Assembly: GCA_032433595.1 (NCBI GenBank)
Contig: JASWJB010000110.1
Span: forward strand, 1-64,000
From: Conoideocrella luteorostrata
Taxonomy: Eukaryota; Ascomycota; Sordariomycetes; Hypocreales; Clavicipitaceae
Length of the DNA stretch: 64,000 nt
Direction: 5' to 3'
In this document: positions 1 through 11,268 of the stretch, one piece after another
Layout: every line of letters begins with the position of its first letter
Position numbering within the stretch: the first letter of the stretch is position 1
The notes under the pieces: generated by a model
Seen by the model: the letters and a program-made list of their open reading frames with translations, nothing else
Told to the model about the DNA's origin: nothing
Databases searched by the model: none
Translations under genes and position numbers: made by a program

Positions 1-1340
1 TTTTTGTTTGCTATCAATACCTGTATTTTGAAGAGGGTGGTTACACGGTGTGTTGAGTTCTACTTCCCCGGCCCAATCGCAAGGTCGGATTATGAAAATT
101 GTAACATGACTCGAGGATAGAGGTGCCTGCGAGACGCCACGAGGGCAGGAGTTGACAACACATCAATCATGTATGACGTAGAGGGAAAGGCGCATATTCT
201 CGAGTTTTAAGGAAGGGGGTCAACGGCGTTTGTTGGTCATCCGCAGCGGTGGTTGTTCTTGCAGCATGCAGCATGCATTTGCATAGCAATACACAACAAT
301 GACGAAATAGAAGGTGCAAACGAGCTTTGTAATATACTATCTTGGGATCGGACAGGAGACGACAATAGATCAAATTTAGGCGTCATGGGTTTCTAAACAG
401 AGTATATGAAAAATTACAAGTACCAGGTGCAATAGTGGGGGAATATAAGCAATAATGATAAAAGACCCGTATCTGATGTGGCGACATCCGCGCGAAATAA
501 AACTGAAGGGACGACTAGTAGGACTGTAATCCAGGAGGGTAAATGCGAAAATATAACCGAACATGCGCCATCGTCCAATAGCGACTGGAGAGTGTTGAAA
601 GACATCTTGTGACAACTCTACCATCTTCTGACATACAAGGAGATACGCAACATCTTATCTCCGATCTGTTTTGCGTTGTCTCGGTATCCTCTCCCAAATG
701 AAGTCCTAGTCGGTTCGGATGACATGAACCGCCTGCTCTCCCGCCTAGAATCCCCTTCTCCCCCCTTTTCCCCCACCTTTCCCCTTTTGCCGCCTGATTC
801 TTTTTCGGCACGCTCTCAGCCCAAGTCTTTTCGCATTACGCCTCTGCCTGGGTTTCGTTCTGCTCCTGCGCTAAGTGCTAGTAGCTTCAATAGAAATCTA
901 GGGGTTCTCAGTCTTCGACGTCCAGAAAATCAAAGTGCGCGGCTATGAGTAGTCACGCTACGCTCACAAGTAAATAAAAAATGCTGAGCAGCTGAGTTGC
1001 TGAATCCTCCTCATGATCGAAGGGTGTCGTAATTTTGTGGTAACCTTCGAGAATCCGTCAAAGATGGCGCGTGCATGCACCCACGGTAGAACTCGACTCC
1101 TCGTCCGATGCAATGAAAAATATTTTCGCTCATCCATCCTGGGAATCCATCACAGCGTTAACACAGCTAGCCATTGCTATGTTTGTGGCTGAATTGGATG
1201 TAAAAATTTGAAAACCCCGTCATCCACACCCCAACAGTCTTTTTACGTGTCGCCCATATAATCGAAATTCGCGTCGTCCCAGCCAGTCTCATGCTTATCA
1301 GCCACCACCCAAGCCCTCCCTCCAACGCGCAGCGGCGTTC
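1..1340. other. Non-coding stretch downstream of ras1
   Basis: No open frame here resembles a known protein. The stretch around 745-800 is pyrimidine-rich (CT/CCC runs), as in fungal untranslated leaders, and short ORFs on both strands look accidental. The part next to 1341 should hold the 3' UTR of ras1. The far left could be the leader or 3' UTR of a gene outside the window; I cannot tell which. Confidence 0.5.
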
Positions 1341-2337
1341 TCACATGATGACGCACTTGCTACAGCATCCAGCTTCCTTCTCGCCGTCTTCCATGTCCAT
1401 CGGTTTAGGAAGACCGTTCACACCAGAGCCACCACCACTGCCAGTTGAGTACCCTTGCATTTCACGGTTGTATCTTCGGATCTCTCGGACAATATCGTAG
1501 AAGGCCTTGTCGACGTTGATGCGGGACTTTGCCGAAGTTTCGATGAACTTGCAATTGAAAGATCTCGCCAGAGCCTCACCCTCTGCAATCAGGTTATGTG
1601 ACGAGGTTGTCAGCCAATAGCTCCCCTAGAAAGGAGTGCAGAGAGCACGAAATACGCACCTTGTCTAGTAACCTCACGTTCACCCTCCAAATCACACTTA
1701 TTACCAACAACAACCATGGGGAAGTAGTCCTTGTCTTTTACTCGTAAAATCTGCTGTTGGAAGGTGGTGATTTCTTCGAAACTCTGACGAGATGTGATTG
1801 AGTAGACCAGAAGGAAGCCTTCTCCAGTTCTCATGTACTGCTCGCGCATGGCACTGTATTCTTCCTGGCCGGCGGTATCCAAGACGTCAAGGAGTGCCAC
1901 CTCATCATCAATAACACACTGCTTTCGGTAGGAATCTGTCAATTTGTTGATTAGTTGTGCAGTCCAATGTCTATGGCGGAGAAACCGTTCGTTGATTCAA
2001 AGGCTGGGAGAGATCACAGTCATTTGGTAACACACCTTCAATGGTAGGATCATATTCGTCGACGAAGTGGCTTTGGATCAATTGGATAGTCAAGCAAGAT
2101 TTACCAACACCACCGCCACCAACGACAACGAGCTTGTACTCTCGTAAGAACTATTCCAATCACAACAGTTAGAATAGAGTCTCTGAACGGGTAGTTCCAT
2201 AGTCAATGGACAAGACAACACTAGGGGCAGTCTGGATATAGTAGAGCCGACAACAAGTCCGTGGGATAGGTATGTTGTACTAGACGCGAGAAGGATGAAT
2301 TAGCGAAGGATTGTCGTACCTTTGTGGACGAAGCCAT
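1341..2337 (-). CDS. ras1: Ras-type small GTPase (Ras-1/RasA orthologue)
   Basis: Membrane-anchored GTP switch; in filamentous fungi Ras-1/RasA acts upstream of cAMP and MAPK signalling in polarity, germination and morphogenesis. Four exons are reconstructed: 2337-2320, 2150-2036, 1935-1660 and 1582-1341, giving 216 aa. The first coding exon encodes only MASSTK. Visible motifs are the P-loop GGGGVGKS (about residues 17-24), the effector YDPTIEDSYRKQ, switch [13 protein letters not shown] with the catalytic Gln, NKCD and ETSAK. The tail carries a Gly/Ser-rich hypervariable region and ends CCSKCVIM: a CAAX box for farnesylation with adjacent cysteines for palmitoylation. The [15 protein letters not shown]-loop favours Ras-1 over the Ras-2 paralogue (known family difference). 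The exon 2/3 junction restores the canonical PTIE/DSYRK sequence, which supports the splice sites. Confidence 0.95.
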
Positions 2338-2860
2338 TGTGTGTTAGTGCGCAGATGTTCTGATGATTGCAGGAGAGAACAATTTGCAAGAGGGTATCGG
2401 AGTGTCGCACGTCGTATGAGACTCTGTCAAAACCAGAATTGACTTTGCGCGACGGGGGGGTGGGCTTCTGTCAGTAAGGGGCCGTGTACGAAGAGAGCAG
2501 AGAACCCGAACAGACGATCAAGAGAGTGGAAGAAGGGGAAGAGAGAAATTCGGCTAGACGAAGAGAAGAAAGTGGGATTGAACGCAGCGCAACAGCAGCA
2601 GCGGAACGAAGGGTGGTGGGAGGGGATGGATTGATGAAGCCGAAAGTAGCTGCGAAAGATGAAGGACAAAGATAATGGAGAGCATGGGAAGTGGAGGTCG
2701 GAGAATGGCGGACGGTGGATGGTTTGGTTGGTAGACGGTGCAGGTGCTTGGGTTCGTGTGGTTCAATCGGCGGATGCAGGTGGTTAGATGCAGTGGATGG
2801 GGGAGGGGACAAGGGGCATGGGCGGCGGGAGACTCTAGTGCTGTTTCCCTAGGTACTTAC
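2338..2860 (-). promoter_or_regulatory. Probable ras1 promoter and 5' leader
   Basis: The stretch upstream of the ras1 start is purine-rich on the + strand, so pyrimidine-rich (CT) in the sense of ras1, between about 2484 and 2680. CT-rich leaders are common just upstream of highly expressed fungal genes. Several overlapping ORFs on both strands are low-complexity Ser/Pro or Arg/Glu strings and are not taken as genes. The transcription start is not visible. Confidence 0.4.
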
Positions 2861-3433
2861 TAGGCGCGGGTATGGAGACTGGCTCATGTGCATGTACACC
2901 GTACGTAGCAGTACATTAAGGGTACAGAGAAACACAAGGTAGCCAACCAGAGGAGAGCCAGCTTCGTAGCCAGCTTCTTCGCCAGGCTATTAAATAAACT
3001 TCGGATTGAGATGTACAGCTCAAGTACCTCAGTTCTCGGGTACCTAGGTGCCGTATTTATTATAATACGGCACGCTTAAACGTATTGTACTTACGGAGTA
3101 TGCAATATTTGAATTGCACATCAAGCAATGAGTATGTAGTATGTAGACGGTCTTATTGCACGGAGTAACTACCGCAGGGATCGAATGCGTATCTACGTAT
3201 CTGGCGCCGCCAAAGATATCCAAGCGACGATGTCTCCGGCACCACGTCAGGGGGCCAGCACAGTTCTGTTGATGCACGAAAGCTCTGATCATCCAAATGG
3301 CAAGGCCACCCAGGGAGTGTCAATTTATAGATCAGGACTGTGTGCTGCTGGCCGAAATGTTATTTTGCAAACAAAACACAAGTACGCTCGGTCACCTGAT
3401 AAGCTTTCCCAGGTGAACAGGTTTAACGTACCG

Positions 3434-3453
3434 AGTACCAGAGGCCTGGTACT
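3434..3453. repeat. Perfect short inverted repeat (8-bp arms)
   Basis: AGTACCAG at 3434-3441 is followed by AGGC and its exact reverse complement CTGGTACT at 3446-3453. It lies in non-coding DNA just after a TACCGAGTACC string. The function is unknown; it may be a chance palindrome or a member of the GTAC-rich palindromic motif population of this block. Confidence 0.5.
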
Positions 3454-4827
3454 AGATGTTAGTCTGTAATTACGAGCACTTTTGGCGTTTGTTCCCGGCT
3501 CTAGACAAGAAAAGTGGTATTATCAAGGACAACGGTTATGCTGATTCGTAGACTTGGCCGGGCTCCATGCGCTGTGCATTAAAGAAAAAGTTGCAAGGCA
3601 AAAGTTGCAAGGGGGAGTCCCTGCTGAGGAGCGATTCTATCGAAAATCTAACTACTCCGTGCACTAGCAACTAGCTACAAGTGGACGAACACGGTGATGG
3701 TACTTAGCAAGGCTGGAACTTGGCTGGGAGAACTTGAGTAACATGGAGGAATTTCAAGTTCTCCGTACTTCGAAGGGGGCCTTGACCTTGACCCTGGAGA
3801 TGGTGTGCCAAAGTGGATGGGGTTTTTCCTTAGACAGTGCTGAAGTGGGTGGGGCGGGCTGCCAGCAGCCAGCCGGGGATTGGATAGTCCACAGATAGAG
3901 GCTGGCGCTACAACTTCTTTTTGTTGCGCGCGCCAAAGATGGGCGGGGACCAAGCTTGAAGTGAGGGGGCCCCGACCTCGGTGCGTCTTTGGTTAGTGCT
4001 CAGCCTTTTCAATTACTAGTATGAGCTACGCCCACTGAAGGGAACGACTCGTCATTCATATGCCTTGCGGCTTGTGCTCGACCTTTGTGCTCGACCTTTG
4101 TTGGGTGGAGGTGGTTGTGGACGTGGGCATGAGATGGGAACGGGATGTGCAAGTAGAAGGAGCGAACCTTTTGTACGCACAATAGAGGCAAGAGCAGGTC
4201 CATCGTTTCGAAAGAGTGCCACTCTGTACTCCGTACCACTGCCATCATCACTTCCCTTCAACTCCATCACTTACGTCCCCAGTGTTTGCTTCTGGTGAGT
4301 CTAGAGTCTGCCAAACAGACCAATGCCATCTGTCCCGGCCGCAAGCCATCTTTTGCTCGCTCTCCCTTCGAGTTGCGCCTCTTCTCGGTGACGACGCCGC
4401 AGTATGCCGTCAAATGGTCGGTGCAAACAAACCAATGTATCCTGCAGAGCCGGCGTTGAACTTGGATTTATCATGCAGGTGAATGAATGCCTGTGACGAG
4501 GCTTGCTCGCGATTTCGATAGTTGTTATTTTTACCATTTGGTTTTCTCTTTTTGTCCTTTTTCAACCAGGGGCTGGTTCCCGCCGATGCGCTCTGTTCAA
4601 GCACCGTGTCATGCAATCGTCACACCGAGAAAATGTCGTGTAGGACAGCAGACAGCGGTCGGTCAGCATGCCTTGCGTGGATCTCAATTGTGATATAGTT
4701 CGTCGGTGATATCAACCCGTGAATTGAAGCCTAGGAGCATGTTCAGCTATCACCGGGACCCACGAAGCGGATAGCACGGCCGGAAAGCCAGACTTGGAAT
4801 ACACGACATTAATCCATGATATTTAAT

Positions 4828-5166
4828 GGGAAGCGTTGTACGGAGTGCAGCACCCCCTCCTTGCGTTGAATCAGCACCCCTTTTTGTGGGGGGATACTCT
4901 ATAAACATAGCTAATTGGCTACTACGTAAGCCGCCTCCTAAGTCCTCAATGTCTTCCACTAACAGGATCCTGAATTAACACACAGCAGTACTCCGCACTC
5001 TGTTTATATTTAGCGTGTATAGAGTAGTCAGCGTCCAAAAGCATATAATAATATGCAATGCAGCGTGCAATGTAGCGTGTAATTCATTTCTGGGGTAAAA
5101 TGATATATGTGAACTGCAAATTATTCTGTTAGCGGGGTACAAAAGGGGTGCTGGACAACGCTTCCC
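4828..5166. mobile_element. Candidate MITE-like element with 12-bp terminal inverted repeats
   Basis: GGGAAGCGTTGT at 4828-4839 is exactly mirrored by ACAACGCTTCCC at 5155-5166. Just inside both ends lies a second imperfect inverted block of the form CAGCACCCCTTTTTGT (4872-4887 on +; inverted at about 5138-5153). The 339-bp interior has no ORF and is AT-rich on its right side, as expected of a non-autonomous DNA element. I see no convincing target-site duplication (flanks ...ATTTAAT and GATTTGAT...), so the element may be old or its ends mis-set. Confidence 0.4.
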
Positions 5167-5854
5167 GATTTGATGCATGAGGTTTCTGCCCAAACCCTAT
5201 ACGTTACTGCAGACCACAAACCTGAGAAGTATTAATCGGGCCTTGTCAGAAAACCGACGCACTGAGGTATGTACCGAAACAATACATAACAGCACAAGTC
5301 CATCATCTCGGAACGAAGAGGGACCCTGCAAGTCATGCAATTGCACTCAGTTGGCACGTTGGCACGTTGGCGAGAACCCCGGCATGGGTGGGGTCTTCCA
5401 AAGAGCCCCCCCCCCTTGTAGCCCCCTGCCGCAGCCCCAGGGAGCTCTGTTAGAGACATGGAAGGGGTTCAGAAAGTGAGCCTGTCCCATTCGATGTCTA
5501 TCTGTCTTCTCCCAGAAGCTGGGATATCACGTTGTAAGTGGAACATCTGGGCCAAGGTAAGTCCGCGTACCTGGGTAGAGAGTCCGTAGTGTAAACAAGC
5601 TTTTCCGCAGAATAGACGTCAAGTCGGTACACCTGATAACTACCTTGCATACCATGCAGGACTTGAAGTGAAAATGTGTTGGAGCGAGACAAGCCACGGT
5701 TCAGACGTGTTCGATCGGAATCGAAATCTCTCCAACCTGAAGCCCCCCGTAGTAGTATAACAGACCGAAACTTGGCGGTCATGATTGAGATTGGTCCTCG
5801 TCTCTTGAGTCTCCTCGTTGCAATTTCGGGAACCTTTGAAGTTGGGCGGCATTG

Positions 5855-5909
5855 TGCAGCACCCCTCTTGCGTTGAACCAGCACCCCTTTCTGTGGGAGA
5901 ATATTCTAT
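5855..5909 (+). repeat. Diverged copy of the left end of the 4828-5166 element
   Basis: This stretch matches 4846-4903 with roughly 85-90% identity by eye, sharing TGCAGCACCCC, CTTGCGTTGAA and CAGCACCCCTTT followed by TCTAT. Several differences are C/T or G/A transitions, such as GAATCAG versus GAACCAG and ATACTCT versus ATATTCT. That would fit repeat-induced point mutation, but two copies are too few to prove it. Confidence 0.45.
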
Positions 5910-6786
5910 TTGAAGTTCAGTTTCACCTCTGTATCTGATGACGACCATGGCAACCAATATTGTAACATTAAGAATGATTGTGATATTGACGAGCCTTTCC
6001 CCACCACTCCGTCCTAGCTTTTATCTAATCTTTTCAAGATGCTGTCTGGCTGCTCCCCTCTCCTTATTATGTAGAGTACCTGTACATGCCAGCGGTTGGC
6101 TACGCTGGCAAGAGCGGCGAGGATACCTTGGGCCAAACTTGTATGGTGCAAGAGCAATCTGCTCATTTGAAGTTGAGGTTGGACACGCGTACTTTTACTC
6201 CAGTCCAAGGCCAATAGGATACAAATCGATTACGGTCAAAATTCACGACTCAAGAGTCTGATGGCGTCAACGTCGCGACCACGGTGAGCTTCTCGCACCA
6301 ACCTCTCTCGCTTATCACGGCATTCATCCAAGAGCTCCGTGGCTTGCGGCTCAGTGCCGCCGTGTCAGGCTGGGATGCATCCAGCGGCCCGAAGTCTCCG
6401 CGCCCATCAGTATCCTACACTCTCGGCCCTTTTCGCCGACTATTTCTGGCTCTGGTTGAGTCTGATTCAAGTCCTTACCTTGGATCAGCATCGTCGCATG
6501 TCCTGCAATGGTGCTTCACCATGCAGATCCCAGGCTGCAGAGGCGTACCACGTAATACAATGCTGCAGCTGCTCACGGAGGCCCCGGCCCCCAAATGTAT
6601 AGATTGTGAAATCGACAATCCGGTGCCCCAGTTTAATATATGCATATTAAAACTACAAGCGAAAAAAGGAAGAGTGTTGGGAAACCGGTGAAAGTGATAT
6701 TGTCAGCGAACACTGCATGTTGCATGCGTTCACTTGCACTCACCCATCCCGTCCAGTTTCTCACCCCTGATCGCATTGTACTTCCA

Positions 6787-6810
6787 TGTGCCTGTGCCTG
6801 TGCCTGTGCC
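6787..6810. repeat. Tandem hexamer repeat (TGTGCC)x4
   Basis: Four exact copies of TGTGCC lie in non-coding DNA with no gene assigned. It is probably a simple microsatellite. Confidence 0.8.
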
Positions 6811-9260
6811 TGGTCTTTTTGCTGGTTCGAGCTGCGGAGAGACGGGCTGCCCTGCATTCGACCAAATTGGACGTGATCAACCTCAGCGCTTCCCCATCAC
6901 ATTTTTGTGATGAGCCAGACTGCCAGACTAGCTGACTAGTTCGCCCTTGCTGCCGCAGCATGGTGCATGCCAGTTGGTTCATGGCTGCGCATTGCGTTTG
7001 AAGCTTTCAATCCCTGAGTGAAGCCGAGTATTCCAACCTGACAAACAAACCCATCTGCCCGCCAAGACAAACAGATACTTGTCGCACGACTTGCCGTGAC
7101 CTGGTGCTTGCCTGGCCAGGGCTGGGACGGGTTGAATATAGATCAATGCCAGGGTCCTTGTCAGTACGTAGTTTCGTTTCCGTCGCCTAAATTCAACTTT
7201 TGCGCAGAATAAGCTGTCGGGCATCATTTTTGCGGCGAAAGCTCGTCAGGCAACTTAAACTTTAGTAAATCCCTATACGGAATACTCCGTACCTAATTGT
7301 ATACTCGGGTGTTGGCATGGGCCAAATGGATGTTTGTGTTAAGAGCATCACGGAGTAATGAATACATGTCCATTTCCTCTGTTCCCCAAAGTACTACTAG
7401 TATGTGCTGCTCTTATTGTGACGTTTGTACTCCGTAGACGCGATCATAGTCTTTGCAATTCATGATGATGATGATCGCAAGTTGTCCGGCTCCCCTTAGC
7501 GCGGCGCCCATGTGGAATGGCGTCTTTTCGACAACACTTCCCATCACTTTCTGTCCAATTGCCTTTCAGTCGCAAATTTCCGAATCATGGTTCCATCACC
7601 TCACAGACCAAAGCGACAGGGAATCCTGTCCACATTATTTTGTTCTTTGGTTTCATGAAACAAACTACTCCGTACGACAGAAAACATTCTGTGTCTCTGG
7701 CACCCCCCTCCCCTCCCGTGGCCTGGCCGCCGGCTGGCGCAGCAACGGGCTTTCCATCAACCAATTTCTCCTTTGGTTGAGCTTGAGCAACAGAAAGCAA
7801 TCTTGCAAATAGTACTCCGAACTCCGTGCTCCGTAATTAGCTACGGAGTAACTACTACACAGCAGCAAGGTCAACAACTTTGGGCTCAAAATAGAGGGCA
7901 ACCAACCCCCGCCCCGGTCGTTGGGTCTTCTAGAATGATGCTCTCCACGTTGAATCTTACCCCTGGCTAGTCAGTCCACCAGCATCCACCATTATCGAAA
8001 TTAGCCGTTCACCACGCCTGCCGGTGCTAACAAGACATACCCTTTTTTTTTTTCATGCTGTTTGTACGGAGCACTGTTGCGCGGATAGCTGTCGTGGATT
8101 GTGCGTGTGCATTGTACCATTGCAGCCGGGGAGTAACTAACGACGGAGTACTCCGTAGTCATTTGAAGATAGCATGGGAGTCCCATGTGCCGACCAAGCC
8201 GAACGAGAGGGCCATCCGCCCCGTCCCGTCGTGGTCTATGCCTCAGGATTCCTGGGAAGAAGCTCATGAATGCAGCGTGGTAATTCGCCCTGCTCCCTGT
8301 ATTGGCCGTCAAAATTGTCCCGAAATCATTGTTATTGCAACCCGAGAATGCGTACAACATTCTCGTTGGAGGATACTAGGACTAGACAGACAGGCAGCTG
8401 GTTATTTCCATATGCTGGAAATGGTACCGAGAATGGTCCCTTCCCCGCGAGTCGAATGCTGAATCTGTCCTCCGTACAGAGAGTACAGCGTACTCTATGC
8501 TCCGTGGGTACCATGGCCGTCTTGACTTACTTCGTTCTGTATCGTAACGGCAACTTATCCCGGAAAACACCATCCCCCAAACATTTACTCGCTACTCCGT
8601 AGTTGGTATGTCATAATCACGGCTTCAATGTCTAAAAGAAGACCATCCGCCGGTGACCGCCCGGCACAACGCGCGACTGGACAAGGCCTGGTCCTAAATA
8701 GGTAAAGATCGCTTGGCTGCGTGGTTAGACTGTGGGGTGATGATGCGTTGCAATACTACCGTACGGAGTACTCTGTAAGGAGTTGGGAATAGCACTACTT
8801 TGACCACGGAGTACCAAGCAAGTACTTCGGCAATTCGTTTGATTACGCCTTTCGGACACCTCATGATTGGCAGTGTTGCATGCACTCCGTAGAATCAGGG
8901 CTAGAAGGAATGCAAACGACAAGTTTAAGTTAGTAGAGGTTTGGTGGGGTGCACCGCGAGCATGTGCATTTTCGCGGAGCTGTGATGTCCCCAGCCTGGG
9001 AACTTATTGGGCGGAATAATCATATTATTTGCGAGCGCAAGCACTCAAAAGTAACTTAATGGTATGATTCCCGGGTAGCTAGAATGGACATGTGAGCAAA
9101 GAGATGATGCATATACCTTACAGTCAATAGATACGTAACATCAAACATCCTCTATTTTGACATACTGTCTCTAGTGAGATCAAGTTGCGTATGCAATGCT
9201 GTTGAAACATGATGCAACAAGTAGGCAGTGTATTCTAACTACTCCGTTACCGCTGCTGGT

Positions 9261-10833
9261 TTAATTTGGCAGCTCATCTGCTTCATCTTCCCGTCCAACA
9301 CGCCGCCCCTGCACGTTCTCCTCAACCTCGGCAACTAATCCCTCAAGAAATTGCTGATCCCTGTCGATCGAGTCAGCGCAAACCGCTTCAGGCAGCCAAT
9401 TTTCCGAATTAAAGCCCAAAAAATCATAATCAAACTAAAGCATTCCTATAATAATGGCGTTTGGGGAAGGGGACCGGGGGACGGGGGACGGGGGCAAACA
9501 AGACATGGAAATAATGAAAAACAGTTCGTCGTACCTGCCGACCAGAGTGACGGTGTTGCGCTTCTTGCCCCACCGTGGATAGCTTCCAACTTTGACGCCT
9601 TGGGATTCAACCCTGGCAGCTAGATCGGTGAGATAGCCCGCTACGGCGCTTTCCGGCAGCGGGGTAGATATTAAAACTCTGCAGGTTCCCTTGCCCTCTG
9701 GATCGACAAGTCTGGGGAGCAGATACGGCTTTAATCCGTCGAGTAGTGCCTGGACTATGAGGGAGTATCAGCGACTGTGATGCCAACGGCACACAAAAAC
9801 ACACAAAAAATGGTGTTGCTCTTGGTGAACGACATCTAGCATGTTGGTAACTATTCCCACTTACACAAGGAGGGTACTCCAGGCAAGATGTGGATGTTGC
9901 CATTGACTACCGAAATGGGAACCCACAGGTCGTCAGACACAAAAAGGAACTGATCATTCAATTTGCGACTTTCGTCTGTAGGTAGTCTGACCATGCGAAG
10001 CTTGGCTTGTAGAGCTGGAGACTCAGTATCCCAATCAAAATTCGGGGTCAGCGTGTGAGGTTTCGACAGCTTCTTCATCTTTTCAAATGCCTCATCGTGC
10101 AGCTTCAGCGGCAAGCTGAACGCCTTTGCTATGGATTGGTATGTAATATCGTCGTGGCTAATGGCACCATTTCAGCTTCACAAAATCCGATTTGACAAAT
10201 AAGACAGAGAACTCACGTTGGCCCAATGCCGCCGCTAATCACAGGTTCAATTTAGTAAAATGTCACCTTAAGTCTGTCTACCTTCTCTGGTTCGGTTGCA
10301 AAAAGAAGGGCTGACCTCGTAACTACAAAATCATAGCGGTCACTCATGCGACGGACAGCCTCCATGATTTCGCTCTCGTCGTCTTCAATGACTTCAACTC
10401 TCTTCAGGTTCTAGCCAGAAGTGAGAAAAAGGCGCGATACAAGTACAAAGGCATAAAGACTTACAATGCCGAGAGAGAAGCACCATTTAGCCAGGTACGC
10501 CGAATTGGTCTGTTCATGTTAGCCTGCCGCCTCAAGAAACGACAAAGGAGTCGCTATACGACGTACATCAACCGTCTACCAACATATATTAGCTGCGTGT
10601 TTTCATGCAAATATCGAATTGATGTGTAATGTGTATACTAAATCAAAAATACTCACCTTACCGCCCAACACTTCATCACCTATGATCAAACAGGCTGCAC
10701 TATGGATCGTGCGCGTACTCTTCACCTGTGGTGTCGCCATTTTCGAGATGGCCGAGGGACGCCGGGCTGTCCGGGCAAATGACCGCGCAGGGGCTGCCAG
10801 GTGTCTCGTCAGTTGAGATACTCGTTGCAACAT
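9261..10833 (-). CDS. MoaB/Mog-fold molybdopterin-binding domain protein (FAD-synthase-like/CinA-like)
   Basis: Eight exons are reconstructed: 10833-10657, 10575-10567, 10509-10465, 10410-10316, 10234-10217, 10157-9865, 9754-9535 and 9360-9261, giving 318 aa. After a basic Ser/Arg/Ala-rich N-terminus that could be a mitochondrial presequence, the protein reads [26 protein letters not shown], then [23 protein letters not shown]. These are hallmarks of the MoCF_biosynth/MoaB-Mog fold. A C-terminal region follows with LPGVPSL and VESQGVKVGSYPRW, as in the domain fused to eukaryotic FAD synthases and in stand-alone fungal proteins. The TVD exon is only 9 nt, and a second exon is 18 nt. An internal start at MATPQV would remove the putative presequence. 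The substrate of these stand-alone proteins is not established, so no pathway is asserted. It diverges from the GMF gene across 435 bp. Confidence 0.85.
9463..9494 (+). repeat. G-run cluster, potential G-quadruplex, in intron 7
   Basis: Five runs of four or five G occur within 32 bp inside the last intron (9361-9534) of the minus-strand gene, partly as a GGGGGAC tandem. The G-rich strand is the template strand for that gene, so the intron RNA is C-rich. Confidence 0.6.
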
Positions 10834-11268
10834 GAGGCGCTGGAAGGGAATCTCTCGTGCGATGCTTCAAACGAGAGGATTGAGGCTGGGTAGAGTAGCC
10901 ATCAATCGGGATCACGTTCGGTCGATGTTGGTAACTACAGCACCTGCAGCTTGCGTTCTATACGCTTGTGACTTGTGACGGTCACTGACGCAATGAAAGC
11001 CGCGGCGAGATGCGACCATCTGCAACAAACACCACACATTGCTTTAACCTCAAAGCAGCCAGTGCATGTGGGGCAGGCTCCGTGGGGCTGGATAAATAAG
11101 CAATCTTGATGGACCGTCGACGTAATCGTCCGTCTATCCATACATCCATCCAGTCAGTCATTTCGGCCGGCGCGATCCAGTTACAGCCTCGAGCACCGAG
11201 AAACTACGTTGTGTCGCCACATTCTTGTGCTTCATGCCATAATTAGCAACATCCAATAGTCCTCCACA
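10834..11268. promoter_or_regulatory. Divergent promoter between the MoaB-like gene and GMF
   Basis: This 435-bp spacer lies between two start codons on opposite strands and must contain both promoters. A GATAAATAA string near 11092-11100 is the only AT-rich core-promoter-like patch I see. No clear shared factor site is recognisable. Confidence 0.5.

Larger units (their letters stand above)
2861..9260. other. Gene-poor intergenic block of about 6.4 kb
   Basis: No ORF longer than about 135 codons is present and none resembles a known domain; no set of neighbouring frames joins through plausible introns into a recognisable protein. The block holds about fifteen TACGGAGTA/TACTCCGTA-type motifs, a MITE-like element (4828-5166) with a diverged relative at 5855-5909, a hexamer repeat at 6787-6810 and a perfect hairpin at 3434-3453. 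It could hold a lncRNA or very small genes that inspection cannot detect. Confidence 0.55.

Noticed and set aside
8001..8462. Overlapping ORFs of 119 and 135 codons on opposite strands
   Set aside because: Mutually overlapping, no homology pattern, and interrupted by TACGGAGTA-type palindromes.
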